From Isochrysis galbana (Eukaryota; Haptophyta; Isochrysidales; Isochrysidaceae): a stretch of DNA of 64,000 nucleotides. Positions 52,101-63,324 of the stretch are shown here, one piece after another. Below the pieces are notes generated by a model. That model was not told where the DNA came from. It was given only the letters and a program-made list of their open reading frames with translations, and ran no database searches. Position 1 is the first letter of the stretch. Every line of letters begins with the position of its first letter. The stretch covers positions 2,395,834 to 2,459,833 of the forward strand of contig CM030944.1 in NCBI GenBank assembly GCA_018136815.1, read 5' to 3'. Made by a program: the position numbers and the translations under genes.

Positions 52101-55100
52101 TTTGAGCGGAGTGCCGCTGCCGTCGCCATGTCAGCTGTTTCGGCGTTGTATGTTGCGGCGATCGCTTCCGCTTGTAGTAGTTGGACCGCAGAAGCGTAGG
52201 CAATTGCAGCCTCGCCTGCATCCATTTCGCACTCACGAAGTGCCTCCGATACGACTAGCCTATCCGTCTCAGCACGAACAGCAGCAGCACGTGCGGCGTC
52301 CAGGCTCCCGTGCAGTGCAGCTCGCTCATTATCTGCCCACCTTAGCTCAGCATCTTGCTCCGCTAGCTCGCGACACAATTCGCTCTCTGCGACAGCAGCG
52401 ACAGCCGCTGCAACAATGCGACTCGCTTCTGCTTCTGTCTCGGCCTCCCATTTGGCTGTCTGCGCCGCGCCGGCGCACGCAGCCTGTGCTTCACGACGGG
52501 CAAGTGCACCAGCAGCTTCTGCAGCCTCTGCGGCCTCTGCCAACCGCCAGGCCGCATCAGCTTGTAGCTCTGCTTGGGTATCTTCAGCGTGTTTCAATTC
52601 GGCACGTAAAGCCAACGCTGCATCGCTGCTCGACTTTGCGCGCGCATTGGCGGCTGCCAACTCCGCCGTGATTGCAGCCATGGCCGCAGCATGGTCTTCT
52701 TTTTGCGCATCGGCATCCATCTCTAATTGTTTGAGTTTGCTGAGTCCTTGGCTAAGCTCCGTTGCTATCGCCGATGCCTCAGAGCGCACCACAGCATGAC
52801 GCTCAAGGTCTGCAGCTCGCGCCTCCATGAGCTCCTTCCTCTCTGCCTCTAGTGCCGCCACGGTTGCCGCCTCCGCAGTTGCATCTGCCACACACCTGGC
52901 GGCCTCAATCTCCATGTCTGCAAGGGTGCGGGAAAGGCTCTCTAGCGCCGCACTTGCGTAGGACATTGTCGATTTGGCGTCGTCTGCAGCTGCCAATGCA
53001 GCCATCTCCCGTGCGCCCGAAGCGGCAGCAGTAGCCTCGATCTCAGCGAGAGCATGGCTAAGAGCTGAAGCCGATGTTTCGCCCAGAAGAGTGGCATCCC
53101 TCAAGGCGCAGAAATTCATCTGGACTTGCGATGCTAGTGCCACTCTCTTGTGTTCTGTCACACGGGTCAACTCCTCTGCTCGCCATAGCTCTCGAGAAAG
53201 CAGCCCGGCCTCAATCTCACGACGGCGCGCCACGGCTTCCGCAGCGCTTGCCACGGCTTTGGCCGTAGCTGTGGCCTCATCGCGAGCGGCCTCCAGCTGG
53301 GCGTTGAGCGTTTGATCCAGCTCTGTCATGAGTGCCTCGCGGTCCTTTGAAGCCGAGGCTGCCGCTGCGGCTAGTGCTTCGGCATGACTAGCAGCTTTAA
53401 TTTTCATTGACGACTCGGCTACATCGGCCCGTGCTTTTGCCACTGCGGCAGCCCTCAGCTCTCTCCCGAAGATGCTGGACTTCTTGAGCATGGCGCACGA
53501 CGGTCTCCGCCGCCTCCCTTCCTGCCTCGATGGCTGCCTCCTTTGCCGCTTCCCTCGCTGCCAACACCGTTTCCGTGGCCTTGTTGGCACGTTCGGCCTC
53601 CACGTGCACCAAACGGACCAATGCTTCAGTCTCTGCTTCTGCCTCAGCAACAGCCGAACGAAGAGCAGCCACTTCTGCCGCTCGCTCTGCAAGCATTCTG
53701 GCTTGTACCGCGCCCGTCGCTTCTGAAACCGCAATATCCGTTGCTGACCGCATGTGCTCTGCAGCCAGCGCATATGCCGCGGCAGATTCACGAGCTCTGG
53801 CCTCGCAAGAGCGGGCGGACACTACGCCCTCCACCGCCCTGGTTGCGGCCTCATCAGCGTCGGCTAAAGCAGCGGTCAGGGCTATGCATTCCGCCCTGCG
53901 TGCTCTTTGCTCGTCTTGCAACCACAAGTCACGCGCGCGGACTGCCTCAGCTACCGTTTCCGCCTCAGTAGCAGCCGCAGCGTGCTTTGAAAGAGCGATA
54001 TTTGCTTCCTCGCGCGCATTTATCGCAGTCTGTTCCGCCGCCGCTGAGGCTGCCTTTGCCTCGTCTACCTGGAGCGCTAGGGCTTGTAGTTCAGCCTGGG
54101 CCTGGAGAGTCTGCCTTATTGCAACCTGCGCTGTCTCCTGATCCTGTTTTCGTTGCCCTAACAATCTTGAGATGTCCGCATCCGCGTCGGCGAGGCTTTG
54201 CGCTGCAGTCGCCATCTCTGCTGCCGCTTCAGTCGCTGCCTCCATCGCGCCATCTTGCTGAGCTGCTAGCTGTTCCTGGAGGTCACGCTCGACATCCGCG
54301 GCAGTTGCCTTCACTGCCAAGACAGCCGCCTCGCTCTCCCGCCTTACATCTGCTAGGGCTTGAGCATGTGCACTAGCAGATGCGGCAGCAGCAAGGACTA
54401 CAGCTCGTTGCTCATCGAGGGCGCGGAGGAGCCGTCGCCGTTCGTCTTCAAGCTCCTCCTCGAGAGCGCGCACGGCGGCGGCAGCCTGCTCAGCCTCGCT
54501 GTTAACCATGCGCCGCGTCTCCGCCCCAATCTCCGGATTGGCAGGCCTCGCCAGTGGTGGTTGCGGATGCTGTGAATTGCGGAGAAAGAGCGGCAAGCGT
54601 GGGCGGTCAGTTGCCGAATGGACACAGCGAGGTGAGAAACAGCTGCACTATCAGCAGGCCAAAAATCGTGAGGCCGGGCGAAGTAGTACGGCCAAAACAT
54701 GATTGGGCAGTGCTCTGCTCGAACGTCTAGCACAGTGAATGTAAATCCCAAGTGTTGCCTCTGTGAAGCCCATCTAAAAAGGGACAGCAAGACTTACCTT
54801 ATTTTGTGATGCCATCTTGGACGTGCCCATGATTAACATTGACTCGTGGTTCCCATGTCTCGATGGGATATGCGACGGCACCTTCTTCACTGCGTTGATC
54901 CATAGGTGCACCGCTCTCTTCAGCTTATGAGACGCTTTGATAGTGCATGAATGCATAAGATTATAGGCATGCACCCGCCGTAGGTGCCGTACTCGTTGCG
55001 CAGCCGCGCGCCACTGGTCGAAGGTGCACTGCAAATGCGTCATGCGCGACCTACGACTGCCCTTCCCGCCGCGCATGTCGCCATCACGGTGGCTCGCTGT

Positions 55101-55982
55101 CTTGGCATGCCCTGTTTGACTTGCCCAACGAGCCCAGCAGACGCGCATCGTTGAATGGAAGGTTGTACCAACCCCGGAAACGAATGTGGTGGGCTGCCGG
55201 TGACCAGTGTCCCTGGCTACAAAATATCTCGCTGCAAGTTCCAGCTTGGCTTCGATGACAACACAACGGAGCCAAGTGTCAAACGCAGATCGAAGGATAG
55301 ATTGAGATGACAGCGATCGAGAGAGACGCAGTAGTGTCGTCTCCCTCGTCTGTTGCACCCAGGCACGCAGTGCTATGACACAGCAACGCCGGTGACGAAA
55401 TGCAGCTGCAAGCTGTTCGTACAATTCGTCGATATTTCTCTCGCCGCGCAAGCTCTCTATAGATGAAAGGGCTAAGTGCAAGCCGTCGCCGTTGGAGCGA
55501 GCCAAATCTTTCAAAGCATCGATGCGTCGTGCGCGGGATAGAGTACTTGTACAAGCATGAGTGGAAGTATCTTGATTGTACTTGCAGCGGCGGGACTGTG
55601 ATGAAACACTTGTCGAAACCGTATCGATTGGCTCCACCCCGATGCTGTGCCCGGCTGCAGCTACAGGCGAGGAAGAATGCACAATCGGCTCCACCCCAAT
55701 GTTGTGCCTGGCTGAAGCCGCAGGCGAGTACGAATGTCTGGCAGGTGCGTGACCACTCGGCGGCACACACGTGCTGCTTGCAACGGTCTCGGTCCAGGTG
55801 TGCGCTGGTGACGAGCCATCAAGCGATGAGATGAGCCAGTCTGCTGAGCTTGGGAGCTCGCACACATGGTCCGCGACCCGCCTGCGCACCAGGTCGAGGA
55901 TCTCACTCCCGAGCCTGTCACTGTCGATCGCGGCGTACTGATTGACTTCGGCAGCCACCTCGAGGGCAGGTTGCGTGTGCAT
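46118..55982 (-). CDS. Giant coiled-coil / Sfi1-like basal-body protein
   Basis: Exon 1, 55,982-54,798 (395 codons), ends at a consensus donor (AATAAG|GTAAGT). A 228-bp intron leads to CTTTCTCCGCAATTCACAG and exon 2 from 54,569, phase 0. Exon 2 is Ala/Glu-rich coiled coil in one frame to about 53,450, then continues as coiled coil in the next frame (GRELRAAAVAKARADVAE) to the stop at 46,118. This implies a 1-nt shift in a GAGAGAG run, either a sequencing error or a mutation. Total about 3,200 residues. From about 51,720 to 48,740 are many repeats of the kind L..F..W (LRSCFTAWRKRA, TRALRDWRTGA, LRALMRWRQR), the centrin-binding Sfi1 pattern, flanked by coiled coils on both sides; exon 1 has similar W-repeats. 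Sfi1-type proteins scaffold centrin at centrosomes and basal bodies. I infer that role. Confidence 0.75.
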
Positions 55983-56435
55983 CCAGCGTGCTCAGCGCAC
56001 AACGAGCCGCTTGAGCGCGCACGGCCCTTACTACCCCTATCAGCGAAACACACTGTCCACCCGCTCTAGCCCGACCTCCTCGGCCCCCCGCAGAGCCTGC
56101 CGCCACCTCGCGACCCTCCCTCCCTCCCCCCCCCCCCCCCCCCTTTTCTGCGCGCGAAACCAGCAGCGGAGCGGGAGAAGAAGAGTACTTTACCGCTTCC
56201 TCTTTACTGTAGGGACCGCTGCAGCAGCCAAATGGCTGCCTCGCATTGTACTTTTTAGTGGAGAGCGGGGAGTGAAAGAGATACTTTCTCAGAGGAAGAA
56301 GAAGTGCGTGTGTGGGTAGGGGGAGCGCCGCGGGGGCGGAGAGGGGCGGGCGGGGGGGGCGGGGGGGGGGGGGGGGCTAGAGTGGGAAAAACAAGTCACT
56401 CCCATTATTTTTGCCCCTCCATCGTCTACTTTACT
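55983..56435. other. Upstream spacer of the Sfi1-like gene
   Basis: Poly-C at about 56,127-56,143 and poly-G at about 56,355-56,376. GC-rich promoter-like DNA; no gene. Confidence 0.4.
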
Positions 56436-56439
56436 CTCA

Positions 56440-56600
56440 ACTAAGTTTATACTCAGTTCGCCCACGGGGTCCATGGGCGGGCACGAGCCCCCCCCCCTCT
56501 CCACTCCCACTCCTCCCTCCTCCCCCTGCTGTGGGGGAGGAACCACCCATCCTCTTGGCATGCCTTATGGCTTGCCAAGAGCAGACCGTCGGATCCGCGA
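56440..56600 (-). repeat. Interspersed repeat family B (matches 16,112-16,238)
   Basis: In reverse complement it reads CTGCTCTTGGCAAGCCAT.. GGCATGCCAAGAGGATGGGT.. GGGCTCGTGCCCG.. GGGCGAAC..AGTATAAA, the same order as the right part of the insertion at 15,477-16,240. Confidence 0.8.
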
Positions 56601-56830
56601 TGGACTTTTTTGATTTTAGAAGTCGATTACATTTCAAGCTTCTATGTCCCCTTCTTGCCCAACGACGCTGCAAAGCTCGAAGGAGCGATCACAATTAGTA
56701 ATTCAATTAGGCCTAGGTAAAAATATGTGACATATTGAACTACATATTTGGGTCAACTTTTCCGGATTACATATCGATCACATATTTGTGCATGGTTCAC
56801 ATATTTACTGCATATTTGGGCGCGTACACG
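56585..56830. repeat. Family C copy 3 and CATATTTGGG repeats
   Basis: GGATCCGCGATGGACTTTTT at 56,592 is followed by AGTCGATTACATTTCAA, as in copies at 36,823 and 45,609. Then ACATATTTGGGT-type repeats run to about 56,820. It abuts family B directly, which suggests both belong to one composite or LINE-like element. Confidence 0.55.
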
Positions 56831-57009
56831 GCGTACGGAGGGGGTTTACATACTAATACTAACGATATACTATATCAAATACTACTAACGACATTACGAC
56901 GTCGCTCATGCCAGGTGAGCTGCGCTCCTCGCGCTCCGCCCTCCCTCATGCATGCCCCCCTTCGCCACCCCCCTCTTCCCCCAATCAGCCTGTCTTCTAC
57001 ACGCCGTGC

Positions 57010-57552
57010 CCTCTCACAGCATGGCCCTCTCGTGCCACCGCGCGCAGGTTCACGATGGACCCGCAGCGCTGCGGCTGCGCGTGGTATTGTCTGCGACGAC
57101 GATGCGAGGAGTGATGGGGAAGATGACGCTAACATGGACAAGGTGGGCAGCGGTGACGATGAGGACAGCGAGGACGAGAACGACCGCAGCATGAGCGCCA
57201 GCGACTACCTCTCTCTCTCTGACGAGGAGGAGGCTGACGAGCTGACGAGGAGGAGGGAGAGATCGTGTTCAACGTGGGCTACGGCGTCATGCACGCGTCG
57301 TTCGGCTTGGGAACCATCATCACCTTGGGCAAGGGCACCCTGTATGGAGAGACAAAGGTGGAGATTGAGTACGCGATCCCGGAGAGCAGACAGAAGAGGC
57401 GCAGGTGGGTCTCGACCTTCGACGCCACGCGTCGCTGGTCGCTGTCCTTCGGCCCTCAGCCTGCCTCTTCGCTCATAGCGCCCAATGGCAGACTCCTCCA
57501 AGCCCTACTCTTACTACGATCTCTCAGATATATTCCCGCCAACCACAATTGA
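57010..57552 (+). pseudogene. Acidic-tail plus small-barrel gene fragment
   Basis: One frame is strongly acidic (DDDARSDGEDDANMDKVGSG, DEEEADE). A second frame starts in the adjoining GAGGAGGAG run and reads EGEIVFNVGYGVMHASFGLG followed by TIITL...TKVEIEYA. This resembles the 'V.H..FG.G.V......v.F' barrel found at the ends of some helicases. The two look like one host protein, broken once. Low certainty. Confidence 0.3.
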
Positions 57553-57674
57553 CGACCCTTCTAAGGCCGCGTCAGCTGCCGGCTCGATCGAACGGCCCTC
57601 CGCCTATGAGCCAGTAGTCATCGCATGTTCGACAAATATGTGGCAACCTTCAATCCGTCACAAATAAGAAGGAG

Positions 57675-57796
57675 GTCGCGATCGCTCATTATGCGCGAAG
57701 AAATGCGGAAAGAGAGCGCAAAACTACGCAAACGAAGGGTTCGAACTAACGTTAAAGTGAAACTAGAAACTAGTCCGCTGAAGCCTACGCGGAGAC
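57675..57796 (-). repeat. Dispersed copy of the Gypsy leader (matches 2422-2537)
   Basis: In reverse complement it reads CTCCGCGTAGGCTTCAGCGG.. CACTTTAACGTTAGTTCGAA.. GCGCTCTCTTTCCGC..GAGCGATCGCGAC, collinear with 2422-2537. It is a solo remnant of the element's LTR or leader. Confidence 0.75.
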
Positions 57797-57844
57797 CGAC
57801 ACGTCACACGTCACACTTCTCGCCACCAATAGTGGTCCGGCTTT

Positions 57845-58069
57845 TGATGCGCCTGCGTCGATCGTTACGAATTCACTGGGGCTACTATGAAATGAAGATC
57901 TGTCATCTTGTAGATTCTTTTCGTGGTCCGTGGCAGGGGTGGTGGTGGCAGATTTTTTCTCGCTGAGAACTTCTAAGCTTCTGAGATGCGCCTGCGTCGA
58001 TCGTTACCGTTACGAATTCATTGGGGCTACTTTGAATGAGGATCCGTCATCTTGTAGATTCTTTTTCGT
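57845..58069 (+). repeat. Direct duplication of an ~80-bp segment
   Basis: 57,845-57,925 and 57,985-58,069 share GATGCGCCTGCGTCGATCGT, TACGAATTCA, TGGGGCTACT and TCATCTTGTAGATTCTTTT, with small indels, 140 bp apart. Confidence 0.85.
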
Positions 58070-58246
58070 TCGTCTGCGGTCGATGTGAGTATACCGGTTA
58101 GACAGAGTGAGCACCGGTGCGGGGGGGGGCGGGGGGGCAGCCCGGAGCCAAACAAGGCGCTCCCAGGCGCCAGGCGCCGCCTCGTTATCGTTATGGTCGT
58201 TGTTCTGCGGGTCTATTTTTAGCGCACGCTTGCTGAGTTGCCGCGC

Positions 58247-59032
58247 ATGGGATGTCCGGCTGGCGCACTCACGAACGCCCTGCGCACTGATGGGTTTGGA
58301 GCACAATATGCAGCCCTTGTGTCCGTCCTCGCGTGGAGTAGCCTACGGAACAGGCCATTCTGCACATCCGCGTGGCTTGAAATGGAGCATGGGGTAAACG
58401 CGAGCCAGATGTGGATTTTCATAGGCGGCAGCTCGCTCGGTCCAGCTGCCTCAGCATCCAGCACTGCCAGTGGGCCATTCCACTCGCAGCTGGCCTCTCG
58501 TCGCTGTCTCGACGAGAGTGTCATCTCCAGAGTACGCGCAGCATACGTGAGTGCGCCAAAGCCCGCTCTCAAATGGTTTCCACCTGGTTTCCGACATGTA
58601 GCAGTGCATGTGCGCAGAGGGGACATCTGTGCTGCAGGCAGCACACAAGCCTCTCAGTGCATTTCCGGTAGGTTCACCAGCAATGGAATCGCTGCGCGAT
58701 GCGCCTTACTCGCCGCCGAACGACTCCGTGCGGACGCATCCGGTGCATCCCCGCGACCTGATGTGATGATACACATCTTCTCAGAAGGTGTGTCCAAGGA
58801 TTTTGATACACTTGGGCGGATTCCGGGGTACACGAGTCACTTCCATCTTTCGCAGACACTGGATGTAACCTTTCACCACCTGGTTTCTTCGCATGCTCTA
58901 GTTATGGCTCGATCGACGCTCTCAGATATGGCTGGATTGCTAAGCGAAGGACTTCTCTTCGCTCCCTTGAACGCAATGGGGGGCGGCCAAATTCGATACC
59001 TCCACAATCACAAACAGCACATAGGTTGCTGA
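58247..59032 (+). CDS. Fucosyltransferase-like glycosyltransferase (HVRRGD family)
   Basis: 261 residues from ATG 58,247. TDGFGAQYAALVSVLAW near the N terminus and VAVHVRRGDI (H121-D126) are the two landmarks of GT-B fucosyltransferase-like enzymes (NodZ/FUT8 and GT11 relatives). The C-terminal part HIFSEGVSKDF...DVTFHHLVSSHALVMARSTLS...AGLL matches the nucleotide-sugar-binding end of such proteins. There is no signal anchor in this exon. A plausible acceptor (TATTTTTAG) lies at 58,222 and a donor-like GAT|GTGAGTAT at about 58,086, but the exon before it has no start in frame. The N terminus is thus uncertain. Likely a Golgi enzyme; acceptor unknown. Confidence 0.7.
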   Translation: MGCPAGALTNALRTDGFGAQYAALVSVLAWSSLRNRPFCTSAWLEMEHGVNASQMWIFIGGSSLGPAASASSTASGPFHSQLASRRCLDESVISRVRAAYVSAPKPALKWFPPGFRHVAVHVRRGDICAAGSTQASQCISGRFTSNGIAARCALLAAERLRADASGASPRPDVMIHIFSEGVSKDFDTLGRIPGYTSHFHLSQTLDVTFHHLVSSHALVMARSTLSDMAGLLSEGLLFAPLNAMGGGQIRYLHNHKQHIGC

Positions 59033-60343
59033 GAGACGTGTTTTAGTAGGAAGACGAGGATCGCACGATCGACACATCTCATGCATTAAATAGCATGCGA
59101 CGACTCACCAGGGAAACCACGATGCATCTTGACGACCAACTGTCGAATACCATGGCATGTGTCCACGCTTGTGCTTGCCACATGCTCTACTTAGAAGGAA
59201 GGTGCAACCTGAGGTCCAGTTTTTTTTACCCCCGGCCTCCCCCATATTGGTATAAAACTATAGAAGCACCCACACTTTGGAGGGTAGACCGGCGACTTGC
59301 CGACCCTCATTTGAGGGACTCCTCCTTGGAAAGCTCAGCCCCGCTTGTTTTTTTGGCAAACACTCGCCACTAGCTAGTGCCACTAGGCTGGGGGCTGGGG
59401 TCTGTCGCATTCATCCTAGATGATGCGATTTCCAGGTTCTTATCTCCAGGTCCTTCGCCGTGCGGCCACACGTTTAAGCTCAGGCACATCTAGGTTGGTA
59501 GGGCTCGTCCCTAGTGACCTAGAATTTAGGTTCTCGTTTCGTTCCTTCTAGCCTGTTTGTCACTAGATTCCAGGTTTCCTCCTTTTGGGTAATCTTGACC
59601 CAAAGGAGCCAGGTCGCCTGTCGCTCGCTGTGCGCTTGTCGCAGGCTCTCAGAGTACCTTGTGAAGGCTTGTTTAGCTTCCTGCAAGGCTTGCCATTTCT
59701 TGTTGGGTTCCGGTTCTCTGTTCTCTGCTTGGGACTTGAACTGTGAACTGTTATGTTGTATGTTGTCGTCCAAGCCTGTTCTTCCTAGGTTCTGCTCTGT
59801 CTAGTCAGGATTTCGTTGTCTTCCCGCGTTTGGCGTTCGCGTTTCGCGTTGGCGTGCGGAAATTTCCTCTCACATTCTTTAGTTCCGCTACCCTTGGCTT
59901 ATAAAAATATTCTTGAAGGTGTCCGCTACGCTACTAGTGACTCAGCCCCCCCCCAAAATCCAAAATATGCAGCAAATATAAATATGCGAAATATGCGGGG
60001 ATATGCAAAATCACCGAAAAAGGGCCAAAATATGCAAAATATATCTTGCACATTTCTATCTGGGCCTACTGGGGGCAGGTGCACCCCGCCCAACCCGGCC
60101 CCCCCCGCAACCCGAGCCCCTAAGTCCTAAGTAGAGCACAAGGGGAGTTGTCGCAAGGCGCAAGGCGGGTAGTGAGGGAAAAGAAGGGAGATGGGCGTGG
60201 CTACGTTAGGGAAATGCAAAGCCAAGCGCGAGGCGAGAATATTGAAAGTTTTTTTTACATACGACATGCAACCTCAGGCATACTAATACAATAATATCAT
60301 GTTGGCGAAGCCAAATACCAAATTTCCTTTACGACAACTAAAA
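59033..60343. other. Spacer with small ORF and repeat pieces
   Basis: A minus-strand ORF at 59,519-59,773 (84 residues, MDDNIQHNSSQFKSQAEN..., charged, no known domain) may be real or element-derived. The 35-bp repeat is at 59,909-59,943. AAATATGC-rich DNA runs over 59,955-60,050, and the stretch 60,193-60,258 matches the MITE interior at 23,967-24,045 inverted. Poly-C at about 60,105. Confidence 0.45.
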
Positions 60344-61235
60344 TCACCTCATTCCTTTGCTAAACTTCAGAGAGACGGGCGACCTCGCTATTGAAAGGGC
60401 AAGCCTGTGAAGGGCTTGCTGAGATGATCCTTCGAGAGAACACGCACACGCCGAGCACGTTGTCGCAGCGCATCGAATGGCTTCCATGGGCCGTAGTTTA
60501 TGCACTGCCACAAAAAGCCCCCGCCGTACCTGCATGCACGCCTGCAAAAGACCAACGAAGGGTAAGCATAAAACACATCCCTGACATAAGTCGTCGGAAC
60601 GTCCGGCAGAAGGAACATTATAGCCTTCAGGCCCCCGGGTGGCAACCCGATAGCGATGGCGCCTCGCAAACGGATGGGGCCCTGCTATCTCGCCACAGTC
60701 ACGTAAACGACTAGATGCAAGGAAGAATTGCGGACAACGCAAGTACGATGTGCCAGGGATGTGAGAAAAATTAGAGGTTCCACATTTCAAAGTTGTCTGC
60801 GTGCTAGGCTGCTTCACGCATTTCCTCTCGTGAGAGAGGTCCCATTGTATAGTGAGGCACACCTGATCGTTCTCTATTTGCGCAAGGCTTTCATTGAGAT
60901 ATCCACCTCCAGAGTGGTCTCCTCCGTGGGCCTCAGCCGAAAGATAGACACGCATGGTCAAGTCCAGGAAAGTCACCTGTGGAAACAGCGGGATGAAAGT
61001 GGATTGCCTTTCTCATCTCCATTTTATCCCGCATACGGTTCCTGACAACTTGGCCTCTCTGACCCCAAGAGAGGTTGGCTGTCCCACAGAGAGGTTGGCT
61101 TGACGAGTAGTACTGAAATGGCGTGCCTGCACTTGGGCTATCCACACAGTGGGCTATACACGCAAGCACACTAGGGGGTGGCTGAGGGAAGACACGACAA
61201 TTTGGTGCTAGGGGAATACCACGTGCCTGGCCCAA
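60344..61235 (-). CDS. Putative multi-exon gene, family unknown
   Basis: An acceptor (GCTGTTTCCACAG|GTGACT) at about 60,977 opens an exon reading VTFLDLTMRVYLSAEAHG...CLTIQWDLSHERKCV. A second coding-like block in another frame (RGAIAIGLPPGGLKAIMFLL, YVRDVFYAYPSLVF) follows an acceptor-like GATAGCAG near 60,684 and ends at 60,388. An upstream block (VLACIAHCVDSPSAGTPFQY) lies at about 61,190-61,060. No complete exon chain could be fixed. No domain recognised. Confidence 0.35.
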
Positions 61236-61247
61236 CGCAGATTTAAA

Positions 61248-62236
61248 CTATCGCTCGGGCCGAAACGGCGGCTTTCCAGAGCGTAGCTTCTCTCTTGTTG
61301 GTGGGTCGTACTCGAAAGTCGTGTTCCCCTTTGCCCACAGGTGCACTAGTGTTCCAATAGAAGCATCCTCGTTGATGGGCGTTTCCTCATGTGGTCGGTC
61401 AAACAAGCGCCATGGCCGGTCCGCCGTGCTTAGGATGGCTTGCGCGAGATTGGCACTGAGCCCATACAACGCACCCTGAAAACCAGTCAGTTCAAGGATT
61501 ATTGTGACTTGAGAGCAAAGAAACCACATGCGGATTCCGCCAGGCGATCAACCGTGCATATGCGCCATCGCGAATATCTCGCATGTTTGGCACCTATCGG
61601 CAGAATAACCTGAGCATACGGTGGGTAGAAGGTCCGATTGAAGAGGTGATAGTGAGGAAGATCTTCCCAACGTTCCCCAAGCCTAATCCTCAATTTGGTG
61701 TGCTCAGCAAATTGTCCGACGTAGATATTTGGAGACGACGGCAAGTTCGCAAGCTGAACATTGAGCTGTGAGTTGCACACATAGGTGTCCTCGTCTGCTT
61801 TGAAAATCAGTCTGTGAGGTGGCCCAAGGTACGCAGGGCGACGTTTGACCAGCCAACGCAGGGCATGGATGGTCTTCAAGAAAAGGTACCTGTATCCATT
61901 TGGGCAAGTCAAGTGCAGCTCCCCGATCGCGCCAGAATGGCCGTCTTGGGCACTGGCGCTCCTTCTCCCACGATGATCTGATCCCCAGCTCTCTCTCTTC
62001 TTAGCTAATGGAACGAATAGCTCAGATGCAGCCCCACCGAACACGAAATACGCTGTGCGAGGCCCACTGGCCATTTCCTTGCCTGATGTGTCATGCACCC
62101 AGGCGTCGAGCCAGGTCGCTCGCAGGAGGTCACGCCGTATTCGGCCTCTCTCTTCCTCGTTGGAGAGGAAGAACATACCGATCCCCGTCTGTAGACCACC
62201 CTGTATCGTACGCGGCAGAGTATCGCTCATCGCCAT
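61248..62236 (-). CDS. GT31 (beta-1,3-galactosyltransferase-like) enzyme, two exons
   Basis: Exons 62,236-61,610 and 61,475-61,248 join in phase 0 across a 134-bp GT-AG intron, giving about 284 residues. FFLSNEEERGRIRRDLLRATW and AYFVFGG are the family's N-terminal strands. IFKADEDTYVCNSQLNVQL holds the D-x-D metal site. The splice restores FYPPYAQ|GALYGLSANLAQAIL, the 'YP.Y..G..Y..s..la' motif, and NEDASIGTLVH is the 'EDv.iG' motif. GT31 enzymes add galactose or GlcNAc in beta-1,3 linkage in the Golgi. No signal anchor is encoded: the frame opens at MAMSDTLPRT, and a family D repeat lies about 45 bp upstream, so a 5' exon may be missing or displaced. The gene may be truncated. Confidence 0.78.
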
Positions 62237-62689
62237 CGACAGTGGAGTGAGCGACAACGGGAGATGGTTCTCTCTCTTATTCGAGGGATTTTGCAGAGCT
62301 GAACCTCTGCTCGAAAGATGATGGTTGGAAGAGCCAACGGAGTGTCAACACAATGGCGCCAACAACGCGGGAAAACCCCGTTGGTTTGGTTCGACTCCCC
62401 CCCCCCTGTCTCTTGCGGTAGAAGGGGCGCAACGAAGACTACTAGCTTTAAAGACAACGACTTCGCAGTGTTGGAACTACGTCATATTAGCATCCTAGAA
62501 TTTTTTTATTGTGCCCAGACACCTAAAACAGTCGCTATCTAATAGATCCCCAGCTTGAAACCGAAAAACTCGAACGCGAAAAGCGAATTTTTTGTATACG
62601 AATGTTGAAGACTACGGTCATTGACGTTCAACGACCCACGGGCAGATTCACACATGCAGACTCACAGGGCACCTAAGACACTCGACCCA

Positions 62690-63240
62690 GTGGATTGGGG
62701 CCCTACTCGGCATTCCCTACTACTTTGCCGCAGGGATCTACCCGCGAGCGACGAAATCACGCTCGCTATGGCCTACTGAAGTCGGGCCCCAGAGGCCCTT
62801 TCGAGCGCTGGCAACGCGACCTGCAGTGGGGGGACATGGCGCCCGCGCGCGGGTGCTTCCGCGGCGCCTGCGGTCACCTTAGACCAGGAGCCGAGGCCTG
62901 ACGCCAAAAAAGAGCCCTCACAACGAATTGCTGCCCCCCCACACCAGCTGGCGTGCTGACGAGGGCGTCTCGTACAGCGAGAGGCCGGCATTTGCCGGCC
63001 CCTGGACGATTGCCAACGCGATGGGCCCCACCTGGGCCGCGGTGGAAGTGGGCAGCGCGCCCATGCCGGTACAGGCCCGGCCATCTCGACCCCTCTAGCC
63101 TGCCTTCCAGAGGAGCCCTGGCCGGTGGCCCATCGGACACCCCTCTCCGGGGCGCCATCGCAGCGGACCGACGTCCGAAGAAGCCCTCTTCACAGTCGAC
63201 TTGAGCACAGAAGAAACCGGGCGTTTACGGGAGAATAAAG
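62690..63240 (+). other. Interior of the insertion, coding-like fragments
   Basis: One plus-strand frame contains GIPYYFAAGIYPRATKSRSL and ADEGVSYSERPAFAGPWTIA separated by stops. It looks like decayed coding sequence. No family recognised. Confidence 0.3.
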
Positions 63241-63297
63241 TGTTTTATTTTCGTTGATCCTATCATTAAAAATACGTTTGTTTTGACCTCTATTATC

Positions 63298-63324
63298 ACG
63301 GTCATATAAGCTTGATATGACCGT
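63298..63324. repeat. 10-bp palindrome around AAGCTT
   Basis: ACGGTCATAT, loop AAGCTTG, ATATGACCGT. It lies about 90 bp after the decayed frame in AT-rich DNA with AATAAA at about 63,236; possibly an element end. Confidence 0.6.

Noticed and set aside
53470-53791. N-terminal ~110 residues of the longest minus-strand frame
   Set aside because: Basic and non-repetitive in the wrong frame; the overlapping frame is continuous coiled coil through this stretch.
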